From Bacteroidota bacterium (GTDB lineage: Bacteria; Bacteroidota; Bacteroidia; Chitinophagales; Chitinophagaceae), in contig JAEWBT010000073.1 in the NCBI GenBank assembly GCA_023391015.1, forward strand, positions 1 to 14,320: a stretch of 14,320 nucleotides of DNA, given 5' to 3'. Position 1 is the stretch's first letter; every line of letters begins with the position of its first letter. Below are positions 1 to 8,331 of the stretch, one piece after another. Both the position numbers and the translations under genes were made by a program. Below the pieces are notes generated by a model. It was not told where the DNA came from. It did not search any database and saw only the letters and a program-made list of their open reading frames with translations.

Positions 1-3000
1 ACCCTCACCAGTGCGCCGCAGCAGGATTACCGAACCTATAACTGGACAAGTAACAACGCCGTTCCTTCAATCAACAAAACCAACGAAACCCAAACCGCAA
101 CGATTGACGCTATTCCGCCGGATACGCGTCCGTATTACTTTGTCAATGTTGGAAGTGGCGGCTGTTCCAGCGCAGCCAGCGATACCCTTTTTCCCAACAT
201 CGGCAACATTCCGACCGCTTCTGTTACCGGCCCTGCCTTTTCTTGTCAGGGAACCGATACAGCAATTGTTTTGCAGGCATTTAGCGCCAAAGCGCCTTTT
301 ACGTTTTCTTATTCCCTCAACGGCGGTCCTACCCAAACGGCAACCACCACTGCGCAACGCATCCGCTATATCCGTCTCCGGCAAAATGCGGCGGATTGCT
401 TTCACCTGTCGGAGGTGCGTGCGATGGATTATGCCACCGGCCTGAACGTGGCGCTGGGTAAAACCGTTACGGCCAGCAGTTCCAGCGCGGGCAATCCGGC
501 CAGCAACCTCACCGACGGAAATGTGGGTAACAAGTGGCACAGCAACGGTTGCTCCGGCGGCGAGTATGTGGAGATTGATCTGGGAGCCGCTTACCGGTTG
601 GATAATATCCAGCTGGTGAACCGGCAGGATTGCTGCTGGGAACGCGCTCAAAACCTCCAACTGATTTTAAAAGATTCCAGCGGTGCACAACTGAGCAGCC
701 GCACGATCAACGCGTATCAGGGCGTGAATAGCGGCTACACAACCCGCTGGCCCGCAGAAGTAGTGAGTCTGCCGCTGCCTACCACGGTGAGCGGCACCTA
801 CCAATACACCCTGCAAAGCGTTACGAGCAACCTCGGCTGCACCAACACACAAAGCAGCAGCCTGACAGCCACCGTTCTCAGCCCCGTAGCACCTTCCATC
901 CAGCTCACGACCAATACCGGTAACGAGTTGTGTGCCGGCACACCGGTAATTTTTACTGCAATCGTGGCCGACACGGCTGCCGCAACCTACGCCTGGTATC
1001 TGAACGGCGCACCGGCTGGTACTGACCTTTCTTATACCAGCCCCGCCATCAAAGACCGGGATTCGATTGCTTTTGTAGCCGTTAATACGCGCGGCTGCAC
1101 CGCACCGGCAGGGAAAGCCTTCCTGAAAATGCGCCTCAATACACCGCTTGCCGACAGTATCGTCGGGAATCCCTGTGGCCTGAATCCGCTGGTAGCCCGC
1201 TTCAGCACAACGCCTTACAGCCTGGCCTGGCAGCAGAATGGAACTTCAGTAGTATCCCGCATTTCCGCCTGGAGCAATCCTGCAACCGCTGCAACGGTTA
1301 GCAGTACGGCACATCTTTTTGTGGACACCGCCGGTAATCTGTATGTTCCGGAAACGAGTGCGCACCGCGTTACGCGCTGGGCACCCGGCGCAACCACCGG
1401 CGTAGTGGTTGCCGGTGGCAATGGCAGTGGTGCCGCAGCCAACCAGTTGAATAACCCCTTGTCCGTTTACGTGTCGGATGCCGGAGATGTGTATGTAGCG
1501 GATGCCGGAAATCACCGCGTACAGCGCTGGAGCGCCGGGGCTACGGCGGGTGTTACTGTTGCCGGAACCAGCGGCATTTCCGGAAATAGCGCCGGGCAAC
1601 TAAGCAATCCTACCGACATCACGGTGGATGCCGGTGGAAATTTATTCATCGCGGATTATGGCAACCACCGCGTGCAGCGCTGGGCTCCGGGCGACACCAC
1701 AGGCCGGACCGTAGCTGGAAGTGCTTCCGGAATTTCCGGCGCAACGGCTGCTTTGCTCTATCACCCATATGGCGTGGCCGTAGATAAATACGGCAGTGTG
1801 TTGGTCGCCGACCAGTATAACCACCGCATCGTAAAGTGGGCGGCAGGCAGCAGTGTGGGAACCGTGCTTCTTGGTACCGGAACGGCAGGCTCCGGGAGCG
1901 CAGCGCTGAATAACCCCGCCGGTGTAGCGGTTGATGGAATGGGAAATATTTACGTGGCCGACGCCGCCAATCACCGCATTCAGCGGCAGGACACCGGAAG
2001 TGCGGCTGCCGTAACCATCGCCGGAACGGGAACGAGCGGCAGCGGTACCACGCAGCTCAATAATCCAATGGGTCTGGCGCTCACGCGTTCCGGAAATCTT
2101 TTTCTTTCCGACGCCGGAAACAACCGGATTCAAACCTACACGCCCGCTGTGGATTCTGTTTATACGCCTGCTTCTTACGGGCGCTCCAACGTCGTTGCCA
2201 CTTCTTTTGACGGCTGCACTTCCACCTCGCCCGACCTTTTCGTGAACACACCCGTGATTATGGGACCAACCGCGTTGTTCGCTTGTCAAAACAGCGATAC
2301 GGCCCTGCTGGTCAGCGGCTTTAATGCCCTGCCGCCCTATGCATTTACCTACAGCCTCAATGGAGGTGCGCCACAAACCGTAAGTTCCACGATCCGGAAA
2401 GTGCGCTACGTGCGCCTCACCCAAAACATCAATTACTACCTGAATATCGGCGAGTTGCGGATCCTGGATTTTTGGGGGAATAATATTGCGCTTGGAAAAT
2501 CAGTAACGGCATCTGCTATCTATAACAACAACAGCAACGCCTATGGCGCAAGTAATATAAACGATGGCAAAAATTGGACTGCTTTCCGCTCCGGGTACTT
2601 GGGGAACGGCAATTCAGCAACTTTTAAAGGGGGCTATGCAGAAATTGATTTGGGAAGCGAATATGCCGTACAGCAGGTTTCTTTATTTGTGGATCAGGTG
2701 CCTTTGAACTACCAGCTTCGGGTAAAGAACCTGACGCTCACGTTTAAAGACAGCAATGGTGCGGTAGTTTACACCCAACCTGTAGATGCCACTGTCAATA
2801 ACAACCTCCCCGCAACCACGCCCTGGCCCCTCCCGCAATCCGCCACGAACACAGCCCGGATTCCTGTTTCGGCAAGCGCATTGGGAACCCAGAACTACAC
2901 CTTCACCACCGTAACCGGCGCGGGCTGCGCGGCGACAACCAATACCACCATTGCCCTAACAGTAACGCCAAGAGCTGCTGTTACAACCCTGCCCGCTGTG

Positions 3001-5250
3001 GTTCCGGCCTGCGACGGGACGCCATTGAATGTCACTCCATCCATAACCGGAGCCACGTCTTATCAATGGCTCAAGGACGGAGATTTATCTGTGGGCGATA
3101 CGGGTCTTTCCTACAATCGAATCACAGCAAGCACTGCTAACAATGGTATCTATCGCGTCGTTATGACAACAGCAGTCGGTTGTGTGGATACTTCGGTGCC
3201 GGTTGCGGTAGTGGTGGCGGCTCCACCCACAGCCACAATCGCTGGTGGTGCTACTGTATGCCAATACGCGCCTGCGGCCCCACTGACGCTAACCGGAAAC
3301 GCCGGATTTGCGCCTTACACTTTTACTTACAGCGCGAATGGCGGAGCTGCGCAAACCGGCACGTCCGGCCTGGCAAAAGTGCGCTATGTGCGGGTGAAAC
3401 AAAACAGCACCATCGACAATCTGAACCTGGCTGAAATCGGAGTGATAGAAGCAATTTCCGGAAATAACGTGGCCCTCAACAAGCCGGCGACGGCCTCCAG
3501 CACGCTTTCCGGATTTCCCCTTTCCAATATTAACGATGGCAACCTGAGCAACTTCTGGCACAGCAATGCCGGAAACAACACCGAGTATGTGGAGATAGAC
3601 CTCGGCAGTCCGGGTTATGACCTTGCCGCCGTTCGAATTACCAATCGCGGCGACTGTTGTCAGGACCGCTCGCAGGATTTACAATTGATTCTCAAAGACA
3701 GCGCCGGTGTGCAACTTCTTTCTCAAAACATCAACGCTTATCAGGGACAAAACAAAGGCTATACTTCTGTATTCCCCGCTGCTGTTGGATTGCCCCTTCA
3801 GGTCGCTGCGCCGACCGGAATTTCCGGAAATTTCACCTACAAACTCAACAGCGTAACCGACCGCTATGGCTGCGCCAGCACGGCAAATGATTCGGCTGTC
3901 GTGGTTGTAAACACTCAAGCCGTCATCAGCGCTCAGTCGCCCGCAACGGTCCAGGTCTGTGCGCCCAATCCGCTGGTGCTTTCTACCATAGCGCCCGATG
4001 CCATTGCCTATCAATGGCGCAAAAGTGGCGTGGATATCGCCGGGGCGACCACCGCCAGCTATATGAAAAGCACAAGCGCGGCAGATTCCGGAAATTACTC
4101 CGTGATTGCCGTTGGCGTGGGCGGTTGTAATGATACGTCCACTGTCAGTGCGGTAACCATAGGTACGCTGGCCGCCATGCCGCCCGCTGCTGCCGCCAGT
4201 GCTACGCTGTTGCAGGCCGATGGAATGGATATTTCCTACACCAGCGCTGCCTGCGAACCCATCGCCGACATCACCGACCTTTCGGGCGGCAATGTTTTGG
4301 GAATGGTGAATGTTGCCGTAGCTAAAGACGCTACCGTGCAGGCCCTCAACGGCAAACCTTATCTGCAACGTCACTTCCACATCCATCCGACAAACAACGG
4401 CGCGGCCACCGTAAAACTCTACATAACGCAGGCCGAGTTTGACGCCTACAATGCGTACCTGACGGCCAACAGTCCCGCCACGCCCCGGCTGCCCACCGGC
4501 CCAACGGACACGCTCGGCTTGGTAAACCTAGCCATCACCCAATTCCATGGCCTGCCTACCGACGGCAACACTGGTCCCGGAGGCCAATACAACGCAACAA
4601 ATAAAGAGTACATTTTCAACAACGCCATCACCAAAACCTGGAACGGAGCCTACTGGACGCTCAGTTTTCCGGTGAGTGGTTTCAGTGGATTTTTTATCCA
4701 TTCTTTCAATGGCACGCCGCTGCCGTTGACGCTTACCTCCGTAGCCGCCAATAATCTGGGCACTACCAACGAAGTGTTGTGGAGCACGGCTGACGAAGAA
4801 GACGGAACGCGTTTTGAAGTAGAGCGCAGCCTCGATGCCGTGCAATTCCTGAAAATCGGCACCGTTTTCGGCACTGCTCAGGACAACACTTCTTACCGGC
4901 TGGTGGATGAAAAACCGGCGACCGGCAAGAATTATTACCGCGTCCGGGCCGTTGCGGTCAGCGGCGAAAGCGTCCTGAGCCGCGTGGTAGTAGCAACCGT
5001 TCAGGAAGGCGCTTTTGTGGTAGAAGCCTTTCCGAACCCAACGCGCGGCGCGGTAACCGTTCGCCTCAGTGCAGCGCCCGGTCCCGAAGCCACGCTGTGG
5101 GTAGGCGATATTTCCGGAAAATTGCTGCGGAGAATGCCGATTACGAAAGCGGCCTCTGAATTGTCGCTGGATGACTTGGCCGCCGGGCTGTACTTCCTGC
5201 ACTACGAAGACGGCAGCCGCAGTCAGGTGCTGAAAATCACGAAAGAGTAA
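1..5250 (+). CDS. Giant secreted multidomain adhesin-like protein with T9SS type A sorting domain (5' end outside window)
   Basis: The frame is open from base 1 with no plausible start, so the gene begins upstream; at least 1749 codons are present. Order: end of an Ig-like domain (to about 210); SprB/PKD-like module holding an F5/8-type-C domain (about 214-885); Ig-like (889-1140); Ig-like domain holding a six-repeat NHL propeller (1147-2262); second SprB+F5/8 module (2263-2973); Ig-like (2974-3222); third SprB+F5/8 module (3223-3918); Ig-like (3919-4164); a beta-rich region common before the sorting signal (4165-4720); FnIII-like domain (4720-5000); T9SS type A domain with FPNPTRG near 5029. 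Ig-like modules share a W in the C strand and a late Gly-Cys. By family knowledge the protein is exported by Sec and T9SS and attached to or released from the cell surface. Adhesion or glycan binding is inferred from the F5/8 and Ig content; no catalytic domain is seen. The gene runs convergently to its downstream neighbour. Confidence 0.93.
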   Translation, partial: TLTSAPQQDYRTYNWTSNNAVPSINKTNETQTATIDAIPPDTRPYYFVNVGSGGCSSAASDTLFPNIGNIPTASVTGPAFSCQGTDTAIVLQAFSAKAPFTFSYSLNGGPTQTATTTAQRIRYIRLRQNAADCFHLSEVRAMDYATGLNVALGKTVTASSSSAGNPASNLTDGNVGNKWHSNGCSGGEYVEIDLGAAYRLDNIQLVNRQDCCWERAQNLQLILKDSSGAQLSSRTINAYQGVNSGYTTRWPAEVVSLPLPTTVSGTYQYTLQSVTSNLGCTNTQSSSLTATVLSPVAPSIQLTTNTGNELCAGTPVIFTAIVADTAAATYAWYLNGAPAGTDLSYTSPAIKDRDSIAFVAVNTRGCTAPAGKAFLKMRLNTPLADSIVGNPCGLNPLVARFSTTPYSLAWQQNGTSVVSRISAWSNPATAATVSSTAHLFVDTAGNLYVPETSAHRVTRWAPGATTGVVVAGGNGSGAAANQLNNPLSVYVSDAGDVYVADAGNHRVQRWSAGATAGVTVAGTSGISGNSAGQLSNPTDITVDAGGNLFIADYGNHRVQRWAPGDTTGRTVAGSASGISGATAALLYHPYGVAVDKYGSVLVADQYNHRIVKWAAGSSVGTVLLGTGTAGSGSAALNNPAGVAVDGMGNIYVADAANHRIQRQDTGSAAAVTIAGTGTSGSGTTQLNNPMGLALTRSGNLFLSDAGNNRIQTYTPAVDSVYTPASYGRSNVVATSFDGCTSTSPDLFVNTPVIMGPTALFACQNSDTALLVSGFNALPPYAFTYSLNGGAPQTVSSTIRKVRYVRLTQNINYYLNIGELRILDFWGNNIALGKSVTASAIYNNNSNAYGASNINDGKNWTAFRSGYLGNGNSATFKGGYAEIDLGSEYAVQQVSLFVDQVPLNYQLRVKNLTLTFKDSNGAVVYTQPVDATVNNNLPATTPWPLPQSATNTARIPVSASALGTQNYTFTTVTGAGCAATTNTTIALTVTPRAAVTTLPAVVPACDGTPLNVTPSITGATSYQWLKDGDLSVGDTGLSYNRITASTANNGIYRVVMTTAVGCVDTSVPVAVVVAAPPTATIAGGATVCQYAPAAPLTLTGNAGFAPYTFTYSANGGAAQTGTSGLAKVRYVRVKQNSTIDNLNLAEIGVIEAISGNNVALNKPATASSTLSGFPLSNINDGNLSNFWHSNAGNNTEYVEIDLGSPGYDLAAVRITNRGDCCQDRSQDLQLILKDSAGVQLLSQNINAYQGQNKGYTSVFPAAVGLPLQVAAPTGISGNFTYKLNSVTDRYGCASTANDSAVVVVNTQAVISAQSPATVQVCAPNPLVLSTIAPDAIAYQWRKSGVDIAGATTASYMKSTSAADSGNYSVIAVGVGGCNDTSTVSAVTIGTLAAMPPAAAASATLLQADGMDISYTSAACEPIADITDLSGGNVLGMVNVAVAKDATVQALNGKPYLQRHFHIHPTNNGAATVKLYITQAEFDAYNAYLTANSPATPRLPTGPTDTLGLVNLAITQFHGLPTDGNTGPGGQYNATNKEYIFNNAITKTWNGAYWTLSFPVSGFSGFFIHSFNGTPLPLTLTSVAANNLGTTNEVLWSTADEEDGTRFEVERSLDAVQFLKIGTVFGTAQDNTSYRLVDEKPATGKNYYRVRAVAVSGESVLSRVVVATVQEGAFVVEAFPNPTRGAVTVRLSAAPGPEATLWVGDISGKLLRRMPITKAASELSLDDLAAGLYFLHYEDGSRSQVLKITKE
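214..885 (+). repeat. Nested module A: SprB/PKD-like repeat split by an F5/8-type-C-like domain
   Basis: First half of the beta-sandwich repeat is at about 214-357, ending in an NGG..QT..TTT segment. It is interrupted at 358-768 (137 codons) by a discoidin-like domain and resumes at 769-885 with LPLPTTVSGTYQYTL and a GC pair. The insert shows, in order, RYIRL, LSEV, NVALGK.VTASS, a DG turn, WHS (535-543), EYVEIDLG and NRQDCC (619-636). It closely resembles module C. The family call rests on motif recognition; boundaries are approximate. Confidence 0.8.
1147..2262 (+). repeat. Ig-like domain split by a six-repeat NHL beta-propeller
   Basis: The Ig-like first half (1147-1260) has the PCG.NPL start and the W of the C strand (LAWQQNG). 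The second half (2152-2262) continues with SVYTPASYGRSN..VATSFDGC, matching the later strands of the uninterrupted Ig-like domains here. Between them, 1261-2151 (297 codons) holds six NHL repeats with the signature G(N/D)(L/V)(Y/F)(V/I)AD...NHR(V/I)QRW. The (A/N)(H/N)R motif starts at about 1360, 1510, 1663, 1819, 1969 and 2119, a spacing of 150-156 bases (50-52 residues). Six repeats suggest one closed six-bladed propeller. Its ligand cannot be read from sequence. Confidence 0.8.
2263..2973 (+). repeat. Nested module B: SprB/PKD-like repeat split by a divergent F5/8-type-C-like domain
   Basis: Same layout as module A: first half 2263-2394, insert 2395-2859 (155 codons), second half 2860-2973. 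The insert keeps VRYVRL, LNIGEL, NNIALGKSVTAS, NDG and YAEIDLG. It lacks the WHS motif and the NR.DCC motif present in A and C, and its middle is Asn/Gly-rich and longer. It is probably the same fold with altered binding loops. Confidence 0.72.
3223..3918 (+). repeat. Nested module C: SprB/PKD-like repeat split by an F5/8-type-C-like domain
   Basis: First half 3223-3375, insert 3376-3789 (138 codons), second half 3790-3918. The insert shows RYVRV, LNLAEIGV, NVALNKPATASS, INDG, WHS (3556-3564), EYVEIDLG and NRGDCC (3643-3660), then a run shared with module A (LQLILKDS.G.QL, INAYQG.N.GYT). A and C are clearly closer to each other than either is to B, although B lies between them. Confidence 0.8.
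5023..5247 (+). other. T9SS type A C-terminal sorting domain
   Basis: The last roughly 75 residues follow the type A pattern: FPNPTRG near the start, a VTVRL strand, a GDISGK.L turn, an L..GLYFL strand, and a final short strand ending in Lys/Glu. By family knowledge this domain directs transport across the outer membrane by the type IX system and is then removed or exchanged for a surface anchor. Confidence 0.93.
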
Positions 5251-5592
5251 CGCCTACCGGAAGTTTTAGTATAGATGACGCAGTGCGTTATTTGTCCATC
5301 TGTGTTTCGCCTCTTGGGCGAAACAGCTTTCGAAGCCCATTCTGCCCGCTTCGCAATCCGTTCCGCGCCTTACGCAGGCGGTTTCGCACGTTTCGCCGGT
5401 CAGGAGTAGCCTTTAGTTAAGCATTTCTAATCATTCGTTGACCGTTCCGTGCATTACGCAGCCCATTCCGCACATTACGCAGACCAAAACTGGCGTTTCG
5501 TTAAGTAATCCTGATAATATGTTCGGCTTCTAAGCCTCCGGAATGGATAGATTCGGATGCTGATCTATATGCTATCTAACCCAGACTTTTTT
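5251..5592. other. Gene-free convergent gap with degenerate short repeats
   Basis: No credible gene is seen in 342 bases between two convergent stop codons. There are three degenerate copies of a TTCCG..C.TTACGCAG unit (5361-5377, 5445-5461, 5466-5482). The first two sit in 20-base blocks that match at 18 positions. A hairpin lies at 5303-5325. The rest has no recognisable structure. It may be a decayed interspersed repeat, but the sequence alone does not show that. Confidence 0.6.
5303..5325. terminator. Hairpin between convergent genes, possible terminator
   Basis: TGTTTCGCC and GGCGAAACA form a perfect 9-bp stem around a 5-base loop (TCTTG). It lies 53 bases after the adhesin stop codon. 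No clear T tract follows on either strand, so an intrinsic-terminator role is only suggested by its position. Confidence 0.4.
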
Positions 5593-8301
5593 CTAAAACT
5601 CAAATTTCATCGACCCAAACACGCCAAAGTAACGGTCGGGGTGTTCCTTGGGCAACGGTGCCGGGGCTACCCGCCAAATGAAATCTACCCGGAAAAGCTG
5701 GAAGATATTTTCTACGCCCGTGCCGATTTCGATGTAGGGCTTGCTTTCCAGCGTCCGGAACGGAAAACCTTTATTCATATTAAGCGCTTTGTTTTCGCCG
5801 GAAAGCTGCCCCATCACGCCTTTGGCCGTCCAGAACTGCCGCAGCTTGGCTTTTTTCAGCAGGGGAATGTAGTTGAAAAGGCCACCGCCAATGTTGTGTT
5901 CCCACATAAACCCGGCATATTCATCGGAGATAAACTCGTAGCGGTTCATCATGTTGAACGCCCGTGGGTTGTAGGAATAAAAGTCATTTCCGGGATGCAC
6001 TTCCAGCAAAGGGTAGGGCAGGGCACCATACACTTTTCCGGCAAATAGTGTGTAACGGCCTTTGCCCAACGCACCCAGACGCACCTTGTCGGTTACGGTC
6101 AAAGAAACCTTGTTGTATTTATAAGCGCTGCCCAGGAGGCCCTTAAAGCCGTGGGCAAAACGCGCTTCCACAATAGGGTATTTGCTGCCCAGCGAAATGC
6201 GCCGGAATTTGCCACTGAGAAATTTTTCCTTCCAGGCCAGCCGCAACGAAATGCCGGCTTCGGTGCTGACCAGCGTTGGGGTAAACTGACCATCGGCGTT
6301 GTGGAAATTACGCGGCAGGGGCGCGTAGGGGTCAAAGTTGCGATGCAGCAAGATGAGTTTATGACTGAATCCGCTGTAATATTCCTTGCCCCACTCAAAG
6401 CGGCATTCGTTCACGAAAGCCGCACGCCAACTGAGGCCCCGCTTGCGCAGGACGTTGGTGAAGATATTATCGTTGTTGCGCGGTGCCTGGTCATAATAGC
6501 TTGTGGTGCGGTCCAGATCAGAGGAATAAGAAAGCAGGAAAGAGTTGCGCGGCTCGCGGTCTGGCAGCCACAGCACCGAGGCGTTGTATTTGAAGCGCTC
6601 GTCGCGGGTGCCATATGCGCCGTACCCGGCCAGTTGCACATCCTTAAAAAGCTTTTCCGTTGTGCTGCCGCCAAAGCGAAACCGGTGGCCTTCGATGGGG
6701 TTGTTGCTGTAGAAAGACCACACCGGCCCGATGTCAAAAACGCCTACTTCTTTACGACCGGTTGCCAGAAAGCGCACCCAGTTTTTGGCCCGCACAAAGG
6801 CCGGCAAGGTTTGCAGGGTATCGGCGGTGCGGTAGATGGCCCGTTCGTTTTTGCTTAAGGCTTCCGGCCGCAGGTTTTCCCATTGCGCATCAGTGGTTTC
6901 GCGCGCCGAGTCGGAAATGACCACATCTTTATGGTATTGCGGGTTGTCCAGTCCGGCTGCCGCCGCTCCGGCGCTGGTGTCGTAGTCCGTATAAATAGCC
7001 GTTTTCCGGGCAATAAAACCCGGTGCTTTCTTGCCGGCATAGGGCAGGTTGAAATCCACCACAAACTTGTCTTTGGCCACCGTCCAGAGCGAATCGCCCA
7101 TGGGCCGGAATTCCTGGAAAAGACTCATACGGCTCACCCAGTTGATATTGGCTTCCTTGGGCAATTCCAGGTTGATGCGCTGCACGGCAAAAGAAGAGTC
7201 TGCAATCCAGAAATCACCGTAAAAACAGTTTTCGCCCGAGCGGCGTGGCGCGTATTGCAGCCGGTAAACGGTGTGATTGTGAACCGTTTGGGTATCCAGA
7301 ATTTTGTATTTATAGTACAGCTCGCCGTTGTCGGAGATAGGGGAGACGTAGTTTTTATCGAAAACCGGAATGCGGTTTTTGTAGGCGTTCAGCTTTACGT
7401 ACATCCCACCCAGAAACTCGGTGATGGTTTCGTTTTTAATGCCTTTCACCAAGGTGGCCTTGATCACTTCCCGCCGGCCCGAGGGGTCTTTCCGGAAATA
7501 ATAATCGGCCAGCGACTCGGTGAGGAAAAAAGGCAGGAACGGCACGGTGTCGCTCGTGCTGTCGTAGTTGTCATAGATAAATCCAAAGGCCTTCATGCCC
7601 GGAATTTTTTCGAACTGGGCACGGCTCAGGCGCTGAATATCTACCTCCAGCTTGTTGTACAGCTCGCAGGAGTAGGCATCCAGCTTGTCTGGGTCGTTGC
7701 GCGGCTTGGCGGCGACCACCTTACGCATCAGCTTGATTGCCGGGTCGAGGCCAGGCCTGATAACTACTTCTTTCAAGTCGTGCTCCGAGCGCTCCAATTC
7801 TATCGTTAATTCCTGAATAGGCTTTTTCGGGTCCAGGCGCATCTTCCAAGTGCGGTAGCCCATGGCCGTGATCTCCAGCGAATCAACCGGCGGATTTTGG
7901 ATGGAAATGGTGAAATGGCCGTCCAGGTCTGTTGGCTCGCCGATGGCGCTGCGCGGCACGCGCACATGCGCAAAAGGCATGGTTTCGCGGGTGGCTTTGT
8001 CAAAAACCTGCCCGGTAATTTTCCAGGCTTTTCCGGAAATTATAGACTCTTTTCCGGGCGTGTCTGAAAGCTGAATTTGCGGCAGCAGGCCCACTTTGGA
8101 AAGGCTGTCTACATGGCGCGTCAGCGAATCCGCCAGCAGCGAGTCGGCATGGCGGCGCAAAAGGCTGTCTGGCTCCGGACTGGTTTGTGCCCGAAGCGTT
8201 CCCGCACTGAGGAAAAAAAGAAAAAAAAGTCCTACTCCGAGCCGCCTAAGAGCACGTCTTAACACAATCAGAGTCAAATAGGGTTCTGTACTTTTCAACA
8301 A
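5593..8301 (-). CDS. DUF5686 / CarboxypepD_reg-like outer-membrane protein
   Basis: The 902-residue product begins with a Sec signal peptide (hydrophobic LGVGLFFLFFLSAG, likely cut near residue 38-39, RA/Q). Next are a DSL-rich linker (about 46-71), a carboxypeptidase-regulatory-like beta domain (about 94-182, ITGQV.D..T..PFAHV...DLDGHF...GY) and a long region matching the Bacteroidota DUF5686 family (about 188-902). It ends in alternating strands and a terminal Phe (SMKFEF), as in outer-membrane beta-barrels. This layout parallels SusC/TonB-dependent receptors, but no plug domain is seen and the family's role is unknown. No ATG suits the start. TTG at 8301 (or 8298) has an AAGG 5-8 bases upstream, while GTG at 8265 would give a more typical signal peptide. 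A -7 box lies at 8324-8331. Confidence 0.88.
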   Translation of the reverse strand: MLKSTEPYLTLIVLRRALRRLGVGLFFLFFLSAGTLRAQTSPEPDSLLRRHADSLLADSLTRHVDSLSKVGLLPQIQLSDTPGKESIISGKAWKITGQVFDKATRETMPFAHVRVPRSAIGEPTDLDGHFTISIQNPPVDSLEITAMGYRTWKMRLDPKKPIQELTIELERSEHDLKEVVIRPGLDPAIKLMRKVVAAKPRNDPDKLDAYSCELYNKLEVDIQRLSRAQFEKIPGMKAFGFIYDNYDSTSDTVPFLPFFLTESLADYYFRKDPSGRREVIKATLVKGIKNETITEFLGGMYVKLNAYKNRIPVFDKNYVSPISDNGELYYKYKILDTQTVHNHTVYRLQYAPRRSGENCFYGDFWIADSSFAVQRINLELPKEANINWVSRMSLFQEFRPMGDSLWTVAKDKFVVDFNLPYAGKKAPGFIARKTAIYTDYDTSAGAAAAGLDNPQYHKDVVISDSARETTDAQWENLRPEALSKNERAIYRTADTLQTLPAFVRAKNWVRFLATGRKEVGVFDIGPVWSFYSNNPIEGHRFRFGGSTTEKLFKDVQLAGYGAYGTRDERFKYNASVLWLPDREPRNSFLLSYSSDLDRTTSYYDQAPRNNDNIFTNVLRKRGLSWRAAFVNECRFEWGKEYYSGFSHKLILLHRNFDPYAPLPRNFHNADGQFTPTLVSTEAGISLRLAWKEKFLSGKFRRISLGSKYPIVEARFAHGFKGLLGSAYKYNKVSLTVTDKVRLGALGKGRYTLFAGKVYGALPYPLLEVHPGNDFYSYNPRAFNMMNRYEFISDEYAGFMWEHNIGGGLFNYIPLLKKAKLRQFWTAKGVMGQLSGENKALNMNKGFPFRTLESKPYIEIGTGVENIFQLFRVDFIWRVAPAPLPKEHPDRYFGVFGSMKFEF

Positions 8302-8323
8302 TAAGACCTTGATAAAAACCCGA

Positions 8324-8331
8324 CAAATATA
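8324..8331 (-). promoter_or_regulatory. Putative Bacteroidota -7 box (TATATTTG) for the DUF5686 gene
   Basis: On the minus strand TATATTTG fits TAnnTTTG exactly. It lies about 23 bases before the TTG start at 8301 and 59 before the GTG at 8265. No TTG is seen at the usual -33 distance; the nearest is only 11 bases upstream, so this half of the promoter is weak. Confidence 0.5.

Noticed and set aside
1309..2151. Regular spacing of about 150 bases, considered as a CRISPR or satellite repeat
   Set aside because: The period is at protein level (NHL repeats), with divergent nucleotides and no conserved short repeat and spacer pattern.
1642..2424. Minus-strand open frame of 260 codons opposite the NHL region
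   Set aside because: The plus frame has clear NHL repeats; the minus frame mirrors their periodic codon use.
6883..7809. Plus-strand open frame of 308 codons inside the DUF5686 gene
   Set aside because: It is antisense to a well-supported gene and shows no recognisable domain.
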